Origin: Ectobius pallidus
Taxonomy: Eukaryota; Arthropoda; Insecta; Blattodea; Ectobiidae
Length of the DNA stretch: 64,000 nt
Direction: 5' to 3'
Assembly: GCA_964059195.1 (NCBI GenBank)
Contig: CAXKWD010000007.1
Location: 372,001-436,000, forward strand
Part shown: positions 10,087 through 22,530 of the stretch, one piece after another
Layout of the letters: the number at the start of each line of letters is the position of its first letter
Numbering within the stretch: the first letter of the stretch is position 1
Notes under the pieces: model-generated
Told to the model about the DNA's origin: nothing
The model's database searches: none
Seen by the model: only the letters and a program-made list of their open reading frames with translations
Position numbers and translations under genes: made by a program

Positions 10087-10865
10087 GACTTTTTTTATAT
10101 TCTGCATATCATAACTGCAATCATAACTGATTAAACAAAACATACTGGCACTTTGTTATATCAGTTTACCTGATTTTATTATTATTATTATTATTATAAG
10201 AGGGATAATCAATATAGGCCTAATTATGGTCAAACGTTGTTCGATTTGGACGAAACTCACTACACAGGGGTTTTCTGGGCCAAGTACCTCGAATCTGAGG
10301 TAGCTTTTACCACGCGACGCCTAAATGGGGTCAAACGTTGTTCGATTTGGACGAAACTCACTATACAGGGGTTTTCTGGGCCAAGTACCTCGAATCTGAG
10401 GTCGCTTTTACCAGGCGACGCTATCTAATCGTGGTATGTAATTCACGTGATTTAGGTGTTAATAAATATAGCCTAATGATTTAACTATTATGCTCTTAAT
10501 TTTTAATTTCTGAAATAATTATCGCGGGCGATCGCTTGATTTTGTAGGTCCATCCTAGACGATTCATTTGTTTAGAATATCAAGTCCCACAGACGTATGA
10601 AATTTTCAACCTACACGGAAGAGGGATATTCAATATAGGCCTAAATATGGTCAAACATTGTTCAACTTGGACGAAACTCACTATGCAGGGGTTTTCTGGG
10701 CCAGGGAACTCGAATCTGAGGTCGCTTTTACCAGGCGACGCTATCTATTCGTGGTATGTAGTCCACGTGATTTTGGTGTTAATAAATATAATGATTTAAC
10801 TATTATGCTCTTAATTTTTAATTTTTGAAATAATTATCGCGTGCGAAGCCGCGGGCACACGCTAG

Positions 10866-12022
10866 TGTGTTAATAAAAACAAGTTATGTACAAATTGTTG
10901 TTGACTCTGGAATCATCCTGCCCCATCCTACCCCAATGCCTTTGTGGAGCGAATGTATAGTTAATATGGGCCTATATATTATATTAACTGTACATTATAT
11001 ATTATAAACATTGAATAAAAGTATTGTTGCCTATGTAGAGGGTAATTATGGCTCCTAAATAACAATTAAGATTCGTCGATCCTCAATAAATTGTCAATTT
11101 TGAGTATTATCCAAAATTTACATAATATATTATAGTAATTGTATTTCTCTGGGGTAAATATTGGAGCTCTCAAAGTGGTTCCACTAGGTTCGGGGTTCGA
11201 AATTAGTAAACGACACCAAACAATATTTCTTTTGAAGAACTCCATATATACTTAACATATATTATAAATACATAGCCTATATATATAGACTATAGATAAT
11301 TTCTTTATGTGCCATTTATATATAATACATACTATTTATACATATAAATATATATAATACATGTATATTGGATTTTATTTAGAGTTTCAACAATGGAAGA
11401 ACGGAAAATACGAAAGTTAAGTTTTTCTGCAAAATCCCGGAATTTACACATAACGTTAAAACTGCTCTACTTTTTGAATGGTTGAAGATAAAAAGTAAAC
11501 TAACATATTCTTGAAGGCAAGTTAATGCTCTAAGACTTCCTTCATTGGTAATATTTTGTAGGACGAAGGGCCGAAGAATTAGCTAACGAAATAAGGCGAA
11601 AAACGCGAGGAAATTTTATTTTCTTCAAAATTAGCTAATTTTGAGCACGGATATCTCAGAAACTAGGCGAGATAGCGAAAAAATGAATGAAATCAATCTT
11701 GTGGAGCATTTTGTAAAATTTAATTTTGTATAGAAGAGTCGTATCGCTAGGACCCATAGTTTCCGAGATATAAGCGAAACCCCGAAAAAAGGGACCTTCT
11801 AAGGGCCCCCCTGCCCCCCGCTCACCTCCTAGGAGTGGGGACTTTTAGTATGTTTACCTCCTTACTAGTCCAAACAAAGTCCCAAAGTCAAAAATTGTGT
11901 TCCTTCCATTTCCCTCTACAACTTTTCATTGACTGGACTACTTCGTTTTAGAAAGCCGTATCTTAAATAAGTATTTTAAAATCTTATCTCTTATGAGTAC
12001 CGGTAGTCGATGTGGTTTTGTT
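10866..12022. other. AT-rich, geneless; old repeat of family D at about 11390-11960
   Basis: No coding region. The section 11390-11960 (GC-rich core near 11800, 'gagatataagcg' block) resembles, in inverted orientation, 39590-40190, and shares short blocks with 57650-57960 and 21257-21457. It appears to be an old dispersed element. Confidence 0.4.
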
Positions 12023-12032
12023 TTCCTAACAC

Positions 12033-12035
12033 TTG

Positions 12036-12092
<57 letters not shown>
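12033..12092. repeat. (TAA)n microsatellite
   Basis: About 20 perfect TAA units; it produces a poly-Ile stretch in a chance minus-strand ORF. Confidence 0.95.
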
Positions 12093-12096
<4 letters not shown>

Positions 12097-12639
12097 CAAT
12101 AATTATAATATATTTGATCAATATAACATTACACGAGATATTACATGACAAGAGAATCCAGTAAAATAAACACAAATAGGCAATAAATGACTGAATTGAA
12201 CAGAAATAAAGAAAGGAAAGCATATTTCTGATAAACAAAGATTTGCATATTTTAAACAGTACAGGATACGTTTCCACTCTATCTCTCTTGTCACTGTAGA
12301 AGCTGTAATTTATGCAAAGGAAATGCAAGTTTGTGGCTTAGCTGTTTGAATAATCAACATCACATTCCAGCATTCATGTCAATAAGTTGGTACAACTTCT
12401 GGCATCGCATCACGTCACATTCTGCATCACCAGTTCATTACAGTGTGAACGAATTCATTCTGTAATACGAGAAAATATTTTCATAAAAGCTTCGTAAGTG
12501 TAAGTAATAAGTTGTTTTCATAAGAGACTGTTGTTTTAAGATTTCAGAAAACAAATGTTTTTACTGTCAATTCAAAAAATTCCCTTGAACCATAAGTATT
12601 ATAGCTGTGCAGAAAATGTCAAGTAAATGACAGTGAAAT

Positions 12640-13129
12640 TAGGTTTGTTCGCAAAGCAGATCCGTGACTGCTTGAGAATTTGCTTTACTGCGCATGTCCA
12701 GTCTGTAACTTATTCGTGATTTGCACTTTGCGAACGGTTAGAAGAATTTGGAATCGATAGTTTCTGCGTTTAATCGATATGGTATGCAAAAAAAAATATA
12801 TTTCCCTTTGACATGTTATAAATGCAATATACATCGACAATATAAACTATATTTTGGGAAACTTTTAATTATCTTCCATTGTTCATACATATAAGTCGCC
12901 TATGCTTATAAATCAGGCGCAACTTTATTGGAGGGAGGAGTCAGGCGCGTGAAAATAGGTTACTGCGCATGTCTCTGATAACAATTCATGGTAGATCCTC
13001 CAAACCACTGTCCGTGAGAACTCAGCGAACTGAAGTTTGAAATCAGAATCACGAATTCTCGCTTTGCAAGAAAGAGCGCATGCGCGAACGATGTGTTCCT
13101 GGTTTCTGACTGCTTTGCGAACGAACCTA
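12640..13129. mobile_element. 490-bp MITE with 20-bp terminal inverted repeats
   Basis: Left end TAGGTTTGTTCGCAAAGCAG (12640-12659) and right end CTGCTTTGCGAACGAACCTA (13110-13129) are inverted repeats with one mismatch. Both arms also carry gcgcatg. No clear target duplication, perhaps through decay. No coding capacity. Confidence 0.75.
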
Positions 13130-13406
13130 TTAATATAAAACATATTCTATTATGTGTTTTGTGATTTCATTTATGATTTATGAAATAATGAGGCTGGAGA
13201 ACTCCGCAGAATTGCAACGGCGCCCTGCCAGAGTGGCAATGACCTCCGTCATGCCTGTAAGAGCACTTCGGCGGATTTATGTGATCCATTAACAATCTTT
13301 GTATTTAATTTGGTCGAAATCTGACAACTTTATTAAAGGACGGTTAAAGGTTGGGGATAAAAAATGTGAGGAAGACATTCACTTGGGACAAGAATGTTTA
13401 TTTTTT
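13130..13406. other. No feature seen
   Basis: AT-rich sequence between the MITE and a family A copy; no gene or repeat recognised. Confidence 0.4.
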
Positions 13407-13760
13407 ATTAAGTGGCAGACTTCAAAAGATTGTGTGTGGGACAGGAAAATGTTTCTCCGTCTCTGTGTGTCTGTAAGCACGATAACTCGAATACGCTTTA
13501 TCAGATCTTTATGAAGCTGGTATAAGTTACGCGTTTATAACGTCCATGGGAAGAAGCCTACTGATATTGGACAAAATCGGTTTACCGGTACCGGAGTAAT
13601 GCCCAATTTAGTGCATATTTTATACGTTAATAATATATTAGAATTTATCAAATGCAAATCAGTTCTCATGACAACATATTGTTTTACAGTGTTCATACGC
13701 GGTTTTGGAAGTTGCAATACAGTTAGCTTTGACAAATAACACTACCCACATATTCCTTCA
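13407..13760 (+). mobile_element. Family A repeat copy, single unit
   Basis: Starts ttattaagtggcag, carries one unit like those at 9103-9860 (13478-13632) and the downstream block with gacaacatattgttttac and ttgcaatacagttagctttgac. Diverged from the other copies. Confidence 0.65.
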
Positions 13761-14161
13761 CATATGCTTATCAAGCTAGACCATACCTGAGCAACTGAGG
13801 GGGAAACGTTTTAGACCCCCATCCACTGCTGTGACGTATGAAACCTGCTCTCCATGTTCAGTGTCGAAATTCTTCGCCCTTGTGCATAATTGTATGTTCA
13901 CTAAATCGTGAAAGAAGATCATCCTACTAAAGTAATTGATTTTATATGAAGTTAAGTTTATTTACTTCTCTGTGATGACATTTGCATGCGTTTGGATCTC
14001 GCCAATTCTTGAATGGCAGGGAATAAAGATGTTGTACACGGTGGAGGTAACGACCCTAAATGCTTGTTGGTTAATTTCAGAAAATGTTTGTTCACGTAAG
14101 TATGACGTGCCTAAATTTACACATATCTGCGACAGATAATTGGTTATCCCACTTTTTCAAA

Positions 14162-14871
14162 TCTGTAATAATATGAAAATAAGAGGAAGTGTTTGTCTGT
14201 TTGTCTGTCTATGCGCGATGCCCAGCAAAATCCACTGCATGCAGAAATCTGAAATTGTAAATGCAGGCCTAGATGGACTGAAGGGTGGCCGAATGCACCT
14301 AGAAGCCACATTTTTAAATTTCGTTTTCGTTCGCGAGTGAAAAACTGGCAGAAAACGTTTTTCTCAGTTTTCGGTAATACATTTCAATAGTCAAATCAAT
14401 TGCAGGTGACTTTTCTATTTTTGTCGCAATTTGAAAATAAGAGCATCGCAATTTTTTCGACATACTCCATACATATCGCATGAAATTAACGATCGTTTCA
14501 ATTTTGTAAGCCCACTCTGGCCGATTCATTAGTTTATAATGTCAGGGCCCTTAGAGATCTGAAATTTTCAACATAGACGGAAGAGGGATAATGAAAATAG
14601 GCCTAAATGGCAAAAATTAATCAAATTCGACGGAACTCACCTTGAAGGGTTTTCTGGGCCAGAGAACTCGAATTTGAGGTATTTTCCCTGGCGGCGCTTT
14701 CTAATATTGGAATGCAGTCCAAAGCTGGATTTGCGCTGCTTCGAATTATTAATCATTTAGTTTATGAATGATTTGCGTGTAAGTGTTAATAAATATAATG
14801 CTTTAATTATTATGCTCTTAGTTTTTATTTTTGACATTATTATCGTGCTCGAAGCCGCGGACACCTGCTAT
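14162..14871 (+). mobile_element. Non-autonomous Helitron (family B), diverged plus copy
   Basis: Begins TCTGTAATAATATG after an A; the minus copy begins TCTATATTAATAAAAG. Shared blocks follow in the same order: ggaagtgt + GTCTGT run, gatgcccagc, gtgaaaaactggcagaaaacg, tttcaatagtcaaatcaatt, ttttctgggcca, and a terminal cgaagccgcgg hairpin. The expected CTAG end reads CTAT. Roughly 75-80% similar to the others by eye. Confidence 0.7.
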
Positions 14872-15359
14872 GGCGCCCTGTAAATATATTTACTATTACG
14901 GTTAATAAAACCGTTTTAATTCTCTCCTTGTAGAGGTATATTCAAGGAATCAAAATTACCACACAAGTCCATCATAAATACCACGTCGCACACCCATTGC
15001 GTTCTGCAAGAAATATACCTACTCTGATTATTTTATGTAATTGTGCATGTGCGACGAAATAGTTGTTTTCTCAGATGGCATGTAAAAGTCGTCGCTATGA
15101 TAAGCTGTTGTGTGCTTTTACGCTCACTCATTACTCTTGGTCTAGTGAACTGCAGTAAAGACCGAACATCGAACACTGTCATAGCCAGTGCTGCGTTGTC
15201 CTTACATCCCCGTCAAAACTGCTTTATGCTGACGTCAAGGGCGACTGTAGTGGGAGACATTACCCCACCGCACAGTGGCACAATGTGCCTCAGTTGAGCA
15301 CCCGTGAACTAGACCTTTGTTCTTTCGTGAGCCCTGCTGAACTCGGAAATCGATTAGAA
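14872..15359. other. No gene seen
   Basis: An 84-codon open frame at 15043-15297 has no recognisable motif and sits among repeats; treated as chance. A CRE-like octamer TGACGTCA is at 15231. Confidence 0.35.
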
Positions 15360-15455
15360 AAGTAACTTATTTTCTGCATTATCAAAATTGCAATTACCAC
15401 TGATGAAACAAAATAATTCTGGCACTTTTTTCTGTCAGTTACCTAATTTTATTTA
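15360..15455 (+). repeat. Right end of a family A repeat
   Basis: Matches 10080-10168 through tgcaatt...ctgatgaaacaaaat..., ctggcactt and the terminal acctaattttatt. The body is missing. Confidence 0.55.
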
Positions 15456-15989
15456 AGTGCGGTTGTCATGGATACCGCATAACTGCATTTTGATTACAGT
15501 ATACGATTCCCCAGAGATAAGCAGGTGAAATTGAACAATACCATAATTACCATGAATACGCCTCATTTCAAACTTTTCATGAAAAAGATTGCCTGTAACC
15601 ATGCAGCCAGCCATACGCATCATTTCGTTTTATTCTAATTGACAACTGCATCCATTGTGAACAGCGAAGAATCGATCCCAAACCTGAAACGCAATAAACA
15701 CCATATAACTCAAATTAGTTAGCCTTTAGCGATGAAATTTGATTGCAGAGTAAAATTATAATATGAATTCATTGGGATTTCCACACTCTACATAATTAAG
15801 TGATACATATACGAAATTAAAAAACAGCACACTCGTAATTCCTGGTTGTAAAATTCATTAACAGAAATTAAAATCATTGCCATATTATGAAGAGTTTGTG
15901 TGTCTATATAGGTATTTGTTTTGTGCAAATACTCTTCTCTCAACAGACAAAGGGCTCTGCTAGATTTGCAGCTATGAAAGAAACTGCTT

Positions 15990-16215
15990 TGTATGGAGCT
16001 GAGCAAAATGGGCAGGAAATATTAAATATTACCTCTCTCCTATGGCTGATTGCCCTAATGGTCTGCGATAGGAGAGAGGTTCCATCTGGCGCTGTGAATT
16101 GAACTCCGGTTTCCTCAGTTGGTAGAGCATTGGCGCGAATAGCCAAAGGTCCTGGGTTCAAGTCCCAGTGTCGGAGGTATTTTTCTTCTATAGTATTCTC
16201 ATTAACACCATAGGC
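15990..16215 (+). mobile_element. tRNA-related SINE, copy 1
   Basis: Contains a tRNA-like block 16108-16180 with D-arm cctcagttggtagagc, anticodon-like stem TTGGC/GCCAA, and a perfect T-arm CTGGG TTCAAGT CCCAG; acceptor halves ctccggt/gtcggag can pair. The same block with the same flanks (gagaggttccatctggcgct) recurs at 34285-34440, so it is a dispersed element rather than a single tRNA gene. A perfect 13-bp inverted repeat acctctctcctat/ataggagagaggt lies just upstream (16029-16083). Confidence 0.6.
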
Positions 16216-16375
16216 CAACTACGTGTTAGACCTTGAAACATAGGGAATTTCCGAGTCTTAAATAACTCAAGTTGTATACTTATTTAGTGAGACTCAAATT
16301 CTATGGATAAATGGATGAGAACAGACAAACAAAAAATATATTTTTAAACTTGATAGTAGACCTAAAGTGTCTGAC

Positions 16376-16565
16376 AAATGGTTCAGCGAGGTGAGAAAGG
16401 ATCTCAAGCAGGTTGAACTAAATTCAAAAGACATCCCGAACCGAAAACGTTTAGATCAATGATCGAAGAATTTCAAGGATTTCATGACGAACCAAAACTG
16501 AATAGTCGATGGAGAAGAAGAAAGAATGCAAAGATTTTGGGCTGCAAAGAAGGCTTCCGGAAACT
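16376..16565 (+). pseudogene. LINE reverse transcriptase C-terminal fragment
   Basis: The frame gives KWFSEVRKDLKQVELNSKDI and, after a one-base shift near 16455, RSMIEEFQGF and a basic RWRRRK tail. Charged WxxxVxxDL and basic tail segments like these are common at the C-terminus of LINE polyproteins. Short, shifted and without the catalytic YxDD region, so the assignment rests on resemblance only. Confidence 0.35.
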
Positions 16566-19255
16566 GTAATGTTGCCTAACGTGGTCTCTAATGGACTTAA
16601 CGAATATTATAATATTTTGTGTGAATTTTTGCGAGGTCTTGAATTAATTAATTTGTAGATAGTTATTTACTGTGAGTTTTGATTATTTACCCTTGATAAT
16701 TCAAACTTTATCTAGTTATGATATCAATCCCCGTAGAGATAGGAAAACTTTAAATAGGTGCCTATGGTAGGAGCCTTCTTGTCGTTGTATAATTTGAAAT
16801 TGTATTTAATACATTCATATTCATTCTATGCCTTGTTCGGATTTAAGTAATACCATAGACAAGGTTTTATACGTCAAGTATATATGCTACCACTGGCTTC
16901 ATGCAGTGTAGGTACTTTTCCTGTTAGCTTGCGACTCATTCCCATCTAATGACGCGTGTTTTATGAAATCTGTGTATAATATTAGCATTTGAGATCTTAT
17001 TCACTAAACGTTTAAAGCAATTTTATTTTAATGATGGAGGCAGAAAAATGCTTTTCGCACCATTAGTTTCCATTTCTGTAACTCTCATATGAATTGAAAT
17101 ATAACGGAACCTGTCATCCTTCGACTGGGTGTAGGCCTACACATTCTTTATCATAGACACCAGAAGAATTTCATTAAAATCCAAGAAGTGATCGTGTCAA
17201 AGACAAAGCAATTTCAGATAGGCAATTGGTTAAGCTTCGAGTTATGGATATCTGGGGATGAGCTTTATGATTATCTGATGTCACTGCGAATCTCTTTGTA
17301 TATCTGAAAGCTGTTGCTATGGAAAGGGTCAGATCATTCCTAATGAGCTAACTGTTGGTTTTGCTCATGGCAAGAATATATCTCATGTGTAACATTCACA
17401 TAACTCTCTCTACCTCAAGTGTCGGCAAAATATCTCCCTCTGATGCAGAATAAGAGAACGTGGTCTTTAATCTTTAATTTTCGTAGTGAAGCTCATTTCC
17501 ATGAATCGAAATTATAACATATGGATACAGCTTTCAAATTTGACATATAACACTATTCTATAAATATCACACATCTGCTTCTATGCAGTTTTAATTCCAG
17601 ATGTCCCGTTAAATTACCTATGATAAGTTATTGGCAAAATTCAGCCATGTAGGACCGGTATATACTCATTATGTCCATACAAACACCACGTCATTTGAGA
17701 GGCCAAACCAAGCAGCAGAGAAATTCACAATTCCTCTTAAATCATTCATTACATGAATTGCAATAACCTGTATTCCTTCACTTCACTTGGTACTTTCCCT
17801 TGCATTATCGCGACATTCATTTCTAGGAATTTCGGTGTGTTTTATTAATTTATTGTTACCTAGACTCTTTTTTATCTCTCTCTGTCATATTTTATAAAAA
17901 AAATACCAACTACTTCCTTCACTTTTCAGCCACCCTAACACTAACAAAGTTGAAACCCCCTCCATTGATATTAATAAGTATGACAGATGAAGGTAATACA
18001 TAGTGCAGTGTAACATTACCCAACACGCTGTGACGTGCTTAACTGAAAGACACGTGCACGCAGTCTGTGTGTAATTGCATATTTACAAAGTGAAGTTGTA
18101 CAATACTTCCAAAGAAGTCTCCACTTATTATGTCCGGAAGGAGAAAGAGAGGGATGGGAAAGCAGTAGAAAATTAGAAGCAATACTAACACTTTACTCTT
18201 TTCTGCCTATTTTCAACCTTCCTAGTACCATTGGAATATGACCCCAAAAGCACATTTGAAATAAATTCCTTTTAAAACGGTATTTTTAAAAAAAATTATG
18301 AATCTATCCCTCTTATTGATTTCTCTATTTTGAACACATTAAAATGTTTCGTTACTTTTGCACTGAGTGACACTGGGGTCAATATGTTCTCATTCAATTT
18401 CGTTTCCTTTTAATTTGACACTATGTAAGAATGCTTATATGGGCTACATACTTGTCCTATTCTCACGGCCAAAATGTATGTTTTTATGCCAGTTAATGAT
18501 AACAAATCACAATTTTCCCGATACTTGGAATGCAATTTACTTGGGGTCTTTATGACACCTGTGGCACTAAGTGTAATAAAGACAACATTGTAGTATGAAG
18601 ATTAAGGGGAAACGGAGTTATTGATTTTTCGATGAAAATTATTATTGTATTGTATTCTCCAGACTTTCATCTTTAAAATGGTGTCTCATACATAAATGTG
18701 TTAAGCTATAATTCTATGCATTCTATTTTTTTCGGAGAAGATCCTCACTATGGCGCAGGGATGTTTTAACTTCGAAGCTCTTACTTTTTCTACACTAAAG
18801 GTACCCACCCTTTCTCAACTTGAAATTTTCAGGATTTGTTTATTCAAATGTCTTACATACACTGAAAACACACTTTTCGAATTAGTTAATATATGAAATA
18901 TATACAGGCCATAAGGTAGGCCTACTTCAAAGTGCAGATAAAAATGTTATAAAGAAAGAATGCTATTTCAGTAAATAGGCCTAAGTATATTTATGAAAAA
19001 TCCTTTTCTCAGCACGGACACAGAGCAAGTATCCATACACTGTGCAAAAGATAAATTGCCTAGTTACAGTAGTTTTTTTAGAAAAGATACAATGTATTTA
19101 ACGTTCTTAAGATAGACTATTCCAATTATCCTTTAAATTGAAATTAAGATATGCCGTATTTCAGGATTAAATAGTTGATCAATTATTCACTAAAAGTATT
19201 TATATCTGTGGAGGTTAGAACATAAACGGCACATCGTTGACACGATTATAACCAG
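16566..19255. other. 2.7 kb AT-rich, no gene seen
   Basis: No ORF with recognisable domains, no RNA gene, no long repeat found by eye. Contains several TAGGCCTA octamers (about 17130, 18917, 18977). The 62-codon ORF at 18367 is considered chance. Confidence 0.4.
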
Positions 19256-19560
19256 GGTTCGACGTAATGTAGGGGTACGCCGTGCTGCGCTACAAACCGG
19301 AAGGTCCCGGATTCGATTCCCGATGAGGTCGTTGAGATTTTTCAATTGACCTAATCCTTCTGGTGGCACTATGGCCCTGGGGTTGACTCAGCCTCTAACA
19401 AAAATTAGTACCAGGAGCAATCCTGGGGGTAAAGGTGAGTAAGGCTGACAACCTTACCACCTTCATGTGCGGAATGTCCAAAATCTGAGAGCCTCAACCT
19501 CCTGGAACCCTCCGGGCGTCCATGGCCTGTATAGGGATTACTTTACTTTCTTCAACGTAA
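19256..19560 (+). mobile_element. tRNA-derived SINE
   Basis: tRNA-like head (ggggtacgccgtgctgcgct, B-box-like ggattcgattcccg at about 19308) followed by a body that runs through cctgggggtaaagg and ccctccgggcgtccatgg and ends in a ttactttactttc tail. Layout and length, about 300 bp, fit an insect tRNA-head SINE. Confidence 0.65.
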
Positions 19561-20149
19561 TGTCACAGCTCTAACTCCCAAGTGATCAGGTGAAATACTT
19601 ACGCAAATAAAGCCGCTAATGGTGTAACAATTCAGGTTCTCACAATTACAGTTAAAATTACAGTATTGTGTGAATGCAAGAGGAGGACATTTCCAAAATC
19701 TCTTGTGATGAGGTACAAAGTGGTTATTTTCACTCCCTAAACACGAGCTTTGTTTTCAAACGAGGCTGATATGAAGAATTACAGGATCTGTACTGAGTAA
19801 CTGATGAAAGCTGTCCAAATAAATATATACAAATGCATCCATATTAAGAAACAGATCACACACACTATTTGACACATTAATACACACAGGCAGTCAAACC
19901 AAACCCCCATCACCTACCCCCACCTCCACTACACCCCCACCATAAAAGACACCCTCACAAACACCTGCTCCAGAGACCTCAGTTGGCACTCTGCTCAGGC
20001 CAGCCCATATACGCCTTCCCGCGCAAATCGCTGTCTCAGCTGGCGAAGCTGCGTGACGTCATCTGGAATACACGAAGCCAAGGTTCTAAAGGTAGACCAT
20101 TAGCCACCCTGCATTGGCTGCGGGCTGTAACATGGCAAGAATGACAGCA
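19561..20149. other. No gene seen; CA/CCCC-rich tract and CRE-like octamer
   Basis: 19895-19960 is a pyrimidine/C-rich tract with repeated ACCCCCA. A TGACGTCA octamer is at about 20056. Nothing coding. Confidence 0.35.
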
Positions 20150-20154
20150 GTCCC

Positions 20155-20350
20155 TCACTCATAAGAAATTAATGGAAAAAGATGATTTTTAAACTTTAAT
20201 ATTCAATTACAGGCAGCAACTATCAAGTGTTCCAACATGCCAACCCAAAGTATAAGAACTATTCTGTTAGGCTGTGTGGTAGAAATTGTAAAAATCGATC
20301 GGGTTTGGTTTAAAAATCGTAGTTATTGAAGCTGTTTTTAGACGCTAAAA
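20155..20350 (+). repeat. Inverted repeat arm, left (pairs with 30083-30290)
   Basis: About 75% similar by eye to the reverse complement of 30083-30290, through aattacaggcagcaa, ggtagaaattgtaaaa, tttggtttaaaaat and ttgaagc blocks. With BEL element 2 removed the arms would be about 1.7 kb apart, which would fit a TIR element later hit by BEL 2. Confidence 0.6.
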
Positions 20351-21457
20351 TCAAATCTGCAGGTGATGTGAAATTAATTTGAATGTATTGGAGTTTCACG
20401 GGACTATAATACAGAACTGTTTCTATTGTTCTCATTCGAAATAGGCAAGAAATATGATCCACATTCTTAAATTAATTTTAATACTTCATATTAAAGTACG
20501 GTAAGTTATAATTATGTATACACTACTTGCAGGAAAAAATCTATACAGTACTAATTAGGCCCATATTAGTTGCTAAATTGCCATAAGGGTAATGTATCTA
20601 GAGCGGTTGGAGAAGTTTGAAAACATAGTTTATATTTACTGCAAGTAGTTTATAAATAATTAAAACTCACAGTTTTTTAAACCGTGCATAGAATGGCTAA
20701 GAAATGATGTACACACTCTACATTAAAGTCAATTGATGTTAATTATTTACAGTATTATATTAATAAAGGTAAAGCTGTAGTTAGTGAAGGATTAAGAAAA
20801 AATTAACATTTCCTCCCTACTTCGAATAACAACGATAGAATAGTCTTGACTCGTTAAAGTATAATACCTTAAGTTAGGTCGACATCATCTGCAGAATCAA
20901 TTTAAACCTCTAAAAAATCCCTTTAGGCAGGCCTACAGGCTGAGGTAGATTTCGAAGTGCTTTTGGTTTAATTTATTGTCACTTATTGTTGTTTATTATA
21001 TTTTGAATTGATATTATAGCCTATTTTATTATTTATTTTTTATTTTGCTATGCATTATTGTTCTAACGGAGTGAAACTATTATTTTTAATATTCACTCTT
21101 TTACATGGTAATTTTATCCTTAGTCGGTCCTCACACATTCCTTTCGGCAGGCCTTCAGGCTGAGGTATATTTTTAAGTGTTATTATTTTTCAAACATTCA
21201 AATCCCGCCTTATATGAGAGCTATCGAGAAACTAGTTATTGATTTGTAGAGTACTCATCAAGAACTTTTAAAAAAGACGGGGTTTCAAAAATTTCTAATT
21301 TCCATCCCCCCTACCCCCACTCGTACCCCCAAAACCCCCTGAATCGTTGGCGTCACTGTGAACTCCATAGGGAGTACTCTAAATTATTCAAACAAAGTTT
21401 CCCTCTATACTTCATAGGGGCCGAGATATAAATTTTTCAAAATTTCAACCCCTTCCC
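20351..21457. other. No gene; possible interior of an old TIR element
   Basis: AT-rich, then C-rich near 21300-21345. A block of about 35 bases around ggcaggcct/caggctgaggta occurs twice (about 20925 and 21140). The final 200 bases before BEL 2 share a gagatataa block with family D repeats. Confidence 0.4.
21453..21457. repeat. Target site duplication (left) of BEL element 2
   Basis: TTCCC before the 5' LTR, repeated at 29855-29859. Confidence 0.93.
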
Positions 21458-22506
21458 TGTTCAGTTATGTTGTGATCTTTTTAGCTGTTAATATTTTTAT
21501 TGCTAAATGTTTAATTTTATTATGATGGATGGTTGGTTTGATTTCTTTCTGCTTTTCGCCCGTTTTCAGGGGGCCTTGCATTCTCTTCATTATTTTTAAG
21601 GACAGTTGAATTTCTCTACAATATGTTTTTTATATTGTTAGCTTTCTTCTTTTCTTCTTGTTTCAAACATTCCTTCTTCGTCTTCGCCATTTTTAAATCC
21701 TCTTAAAGGATCATTGTCCATATCTGGACTTAACTAGCAGTGGTTTTTTAACGTCATAATTCCTTATTCTTCGCTTCCTGCAAGTTAAGGCTTCTTTATA
21801 ATTGATATTAATTGCACAGAAGCAATTTTTCACATTTATTCGTCTCAGAAAAGGCTGGATTCGTTTAGTGCTTCCACCAGGCATTTCTACATGAATTGAC
21901 TATCTTGATTATGACCTGATTTGGACTTCAGGACTATTTTTGAGGTAATATTAGCTACGAAAGGAATCTTATTACCTAGTGAGTGCATTAAAGCTCTAAA
22001 ATTATTTCATACAGCTAATAATATTAAATTGATTTTATTGCAACGTAGCTGTATCTACTTTAACACGCAATATAAATTCAGTAACATTATTATTGCGTAT
22101 TATTTGGTGAATTAAAATATCACAAGATTGACTGTGAACCTTAATACGGCATATAATTGGTACATGTGTGTATTTCATTGTTATTCACATAATTTTATTT
22201 GGAATATTGACTCCAAAGGTCCTCCGGAATTGTTATTAAATATATTTTTAAATCAGCAAGCTCTTTCATTTACTGGCGGAATCAATCATCCCTGCTTATA
22301 AGAAGACTTCAAGACGTCGATGAAATTTCCAACGAGTGTTTGTGATTCAAGAAGATCAAAGTGTCAGTGTTATCTCACCTATGGTTTATTTAGCTTATAA
22401 CCTTGTTATCGTTCATTCTAAGCGAAATGTATAGCGTGTGTACAATCTTTATTACCCTTAATTAATTTAATTGTTTTTACAGTCCACTGTCTACGCACGT
22501 TATACA
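21458..22506 (+). repeat. 5' LTR of BEL element 2
   Basis: Copy of 28806-29854 with three observed mismatches. The 64-codon ORF at 21921 recurs in the 3' LTR and is not a gene. Confidence 0.93.
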
Positions 22507-22530
22507 TTTTTTGGTCCTCCGGGCCGGATA
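22507..22530 (+). promoter_or_regulatory. Presumed primer binding site, BEL element 2
   Basis: ttggtcctccgggccgga directly follows the LTR; the homologous site in element 1 has extra bases. tRNA identity not determined. Confidence 0.55.

Larger units (their letters stand above)
8967..10165 (+). mobile_element. Dispersed repeat family A with five tandem internal units
   Basis: Inserted in the ATT run of the Helitron. Begins with AAGTGCCAGTATG and has its reverse complement CATACTGGCACTT near 10141-10153, followed by a conserved end reading tttacctgattttatt. Other copies are at 13407-13760 (+), 43990-44350 (-) and 48470-48925 (-); a lone right end is at 15360-15455 (+). The sharing of ends among copies supports a defined mobile unit. 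Superfamily unknown. Confidence 0.6.
8566..10865 (+). mobile_element. Non-autonomous Helitron (family B), plus copy
   Basis: The 3' end is a GC-rich hairpin (gcgtgc ... gcacacgc) followed by CTAG at 10862-10865 and a T, the Helitron 3' signature. The interior shares long blocks with the minus-strand copy at 49777-53647, including the unit around cgtcgcctggtaaaa (reverse complement). The 5' boundary near 8566 (atatataaaaatgaatg, then a GT run) is less sure, since its first 400 bases differ from the other copy. No Rep/helicase ORF is present, so it depends on a partner. It is interrupted at about 8967 by a second repeat family. The block near gtcaaacgttgttcgattt occurs three times (about 10228, 10330, 10648). 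Confidence 0.7.

Noticed and set aside
10237..10428. 63-codon ORF with repeated MFDLDETHYTGVFWAKYLESE, also at 52613 and 53074
   Set aside because: Recurs in every Helitron family B copy because the DNA repeats; sequence is not kept open and has no domain.
12026..12328. 100-codon minus ORF with poly-Ile
   Set aside because: Half of it is a (TAA)n microsatellite; the rest has no motif.
16108..16180. Functional tRNA gene
   Set aside because: The same block with the same non-tRNA flanks recurs at 34340-34412 with changes in conserved loop positions, and U33 is not kept; a SINE is more likely.
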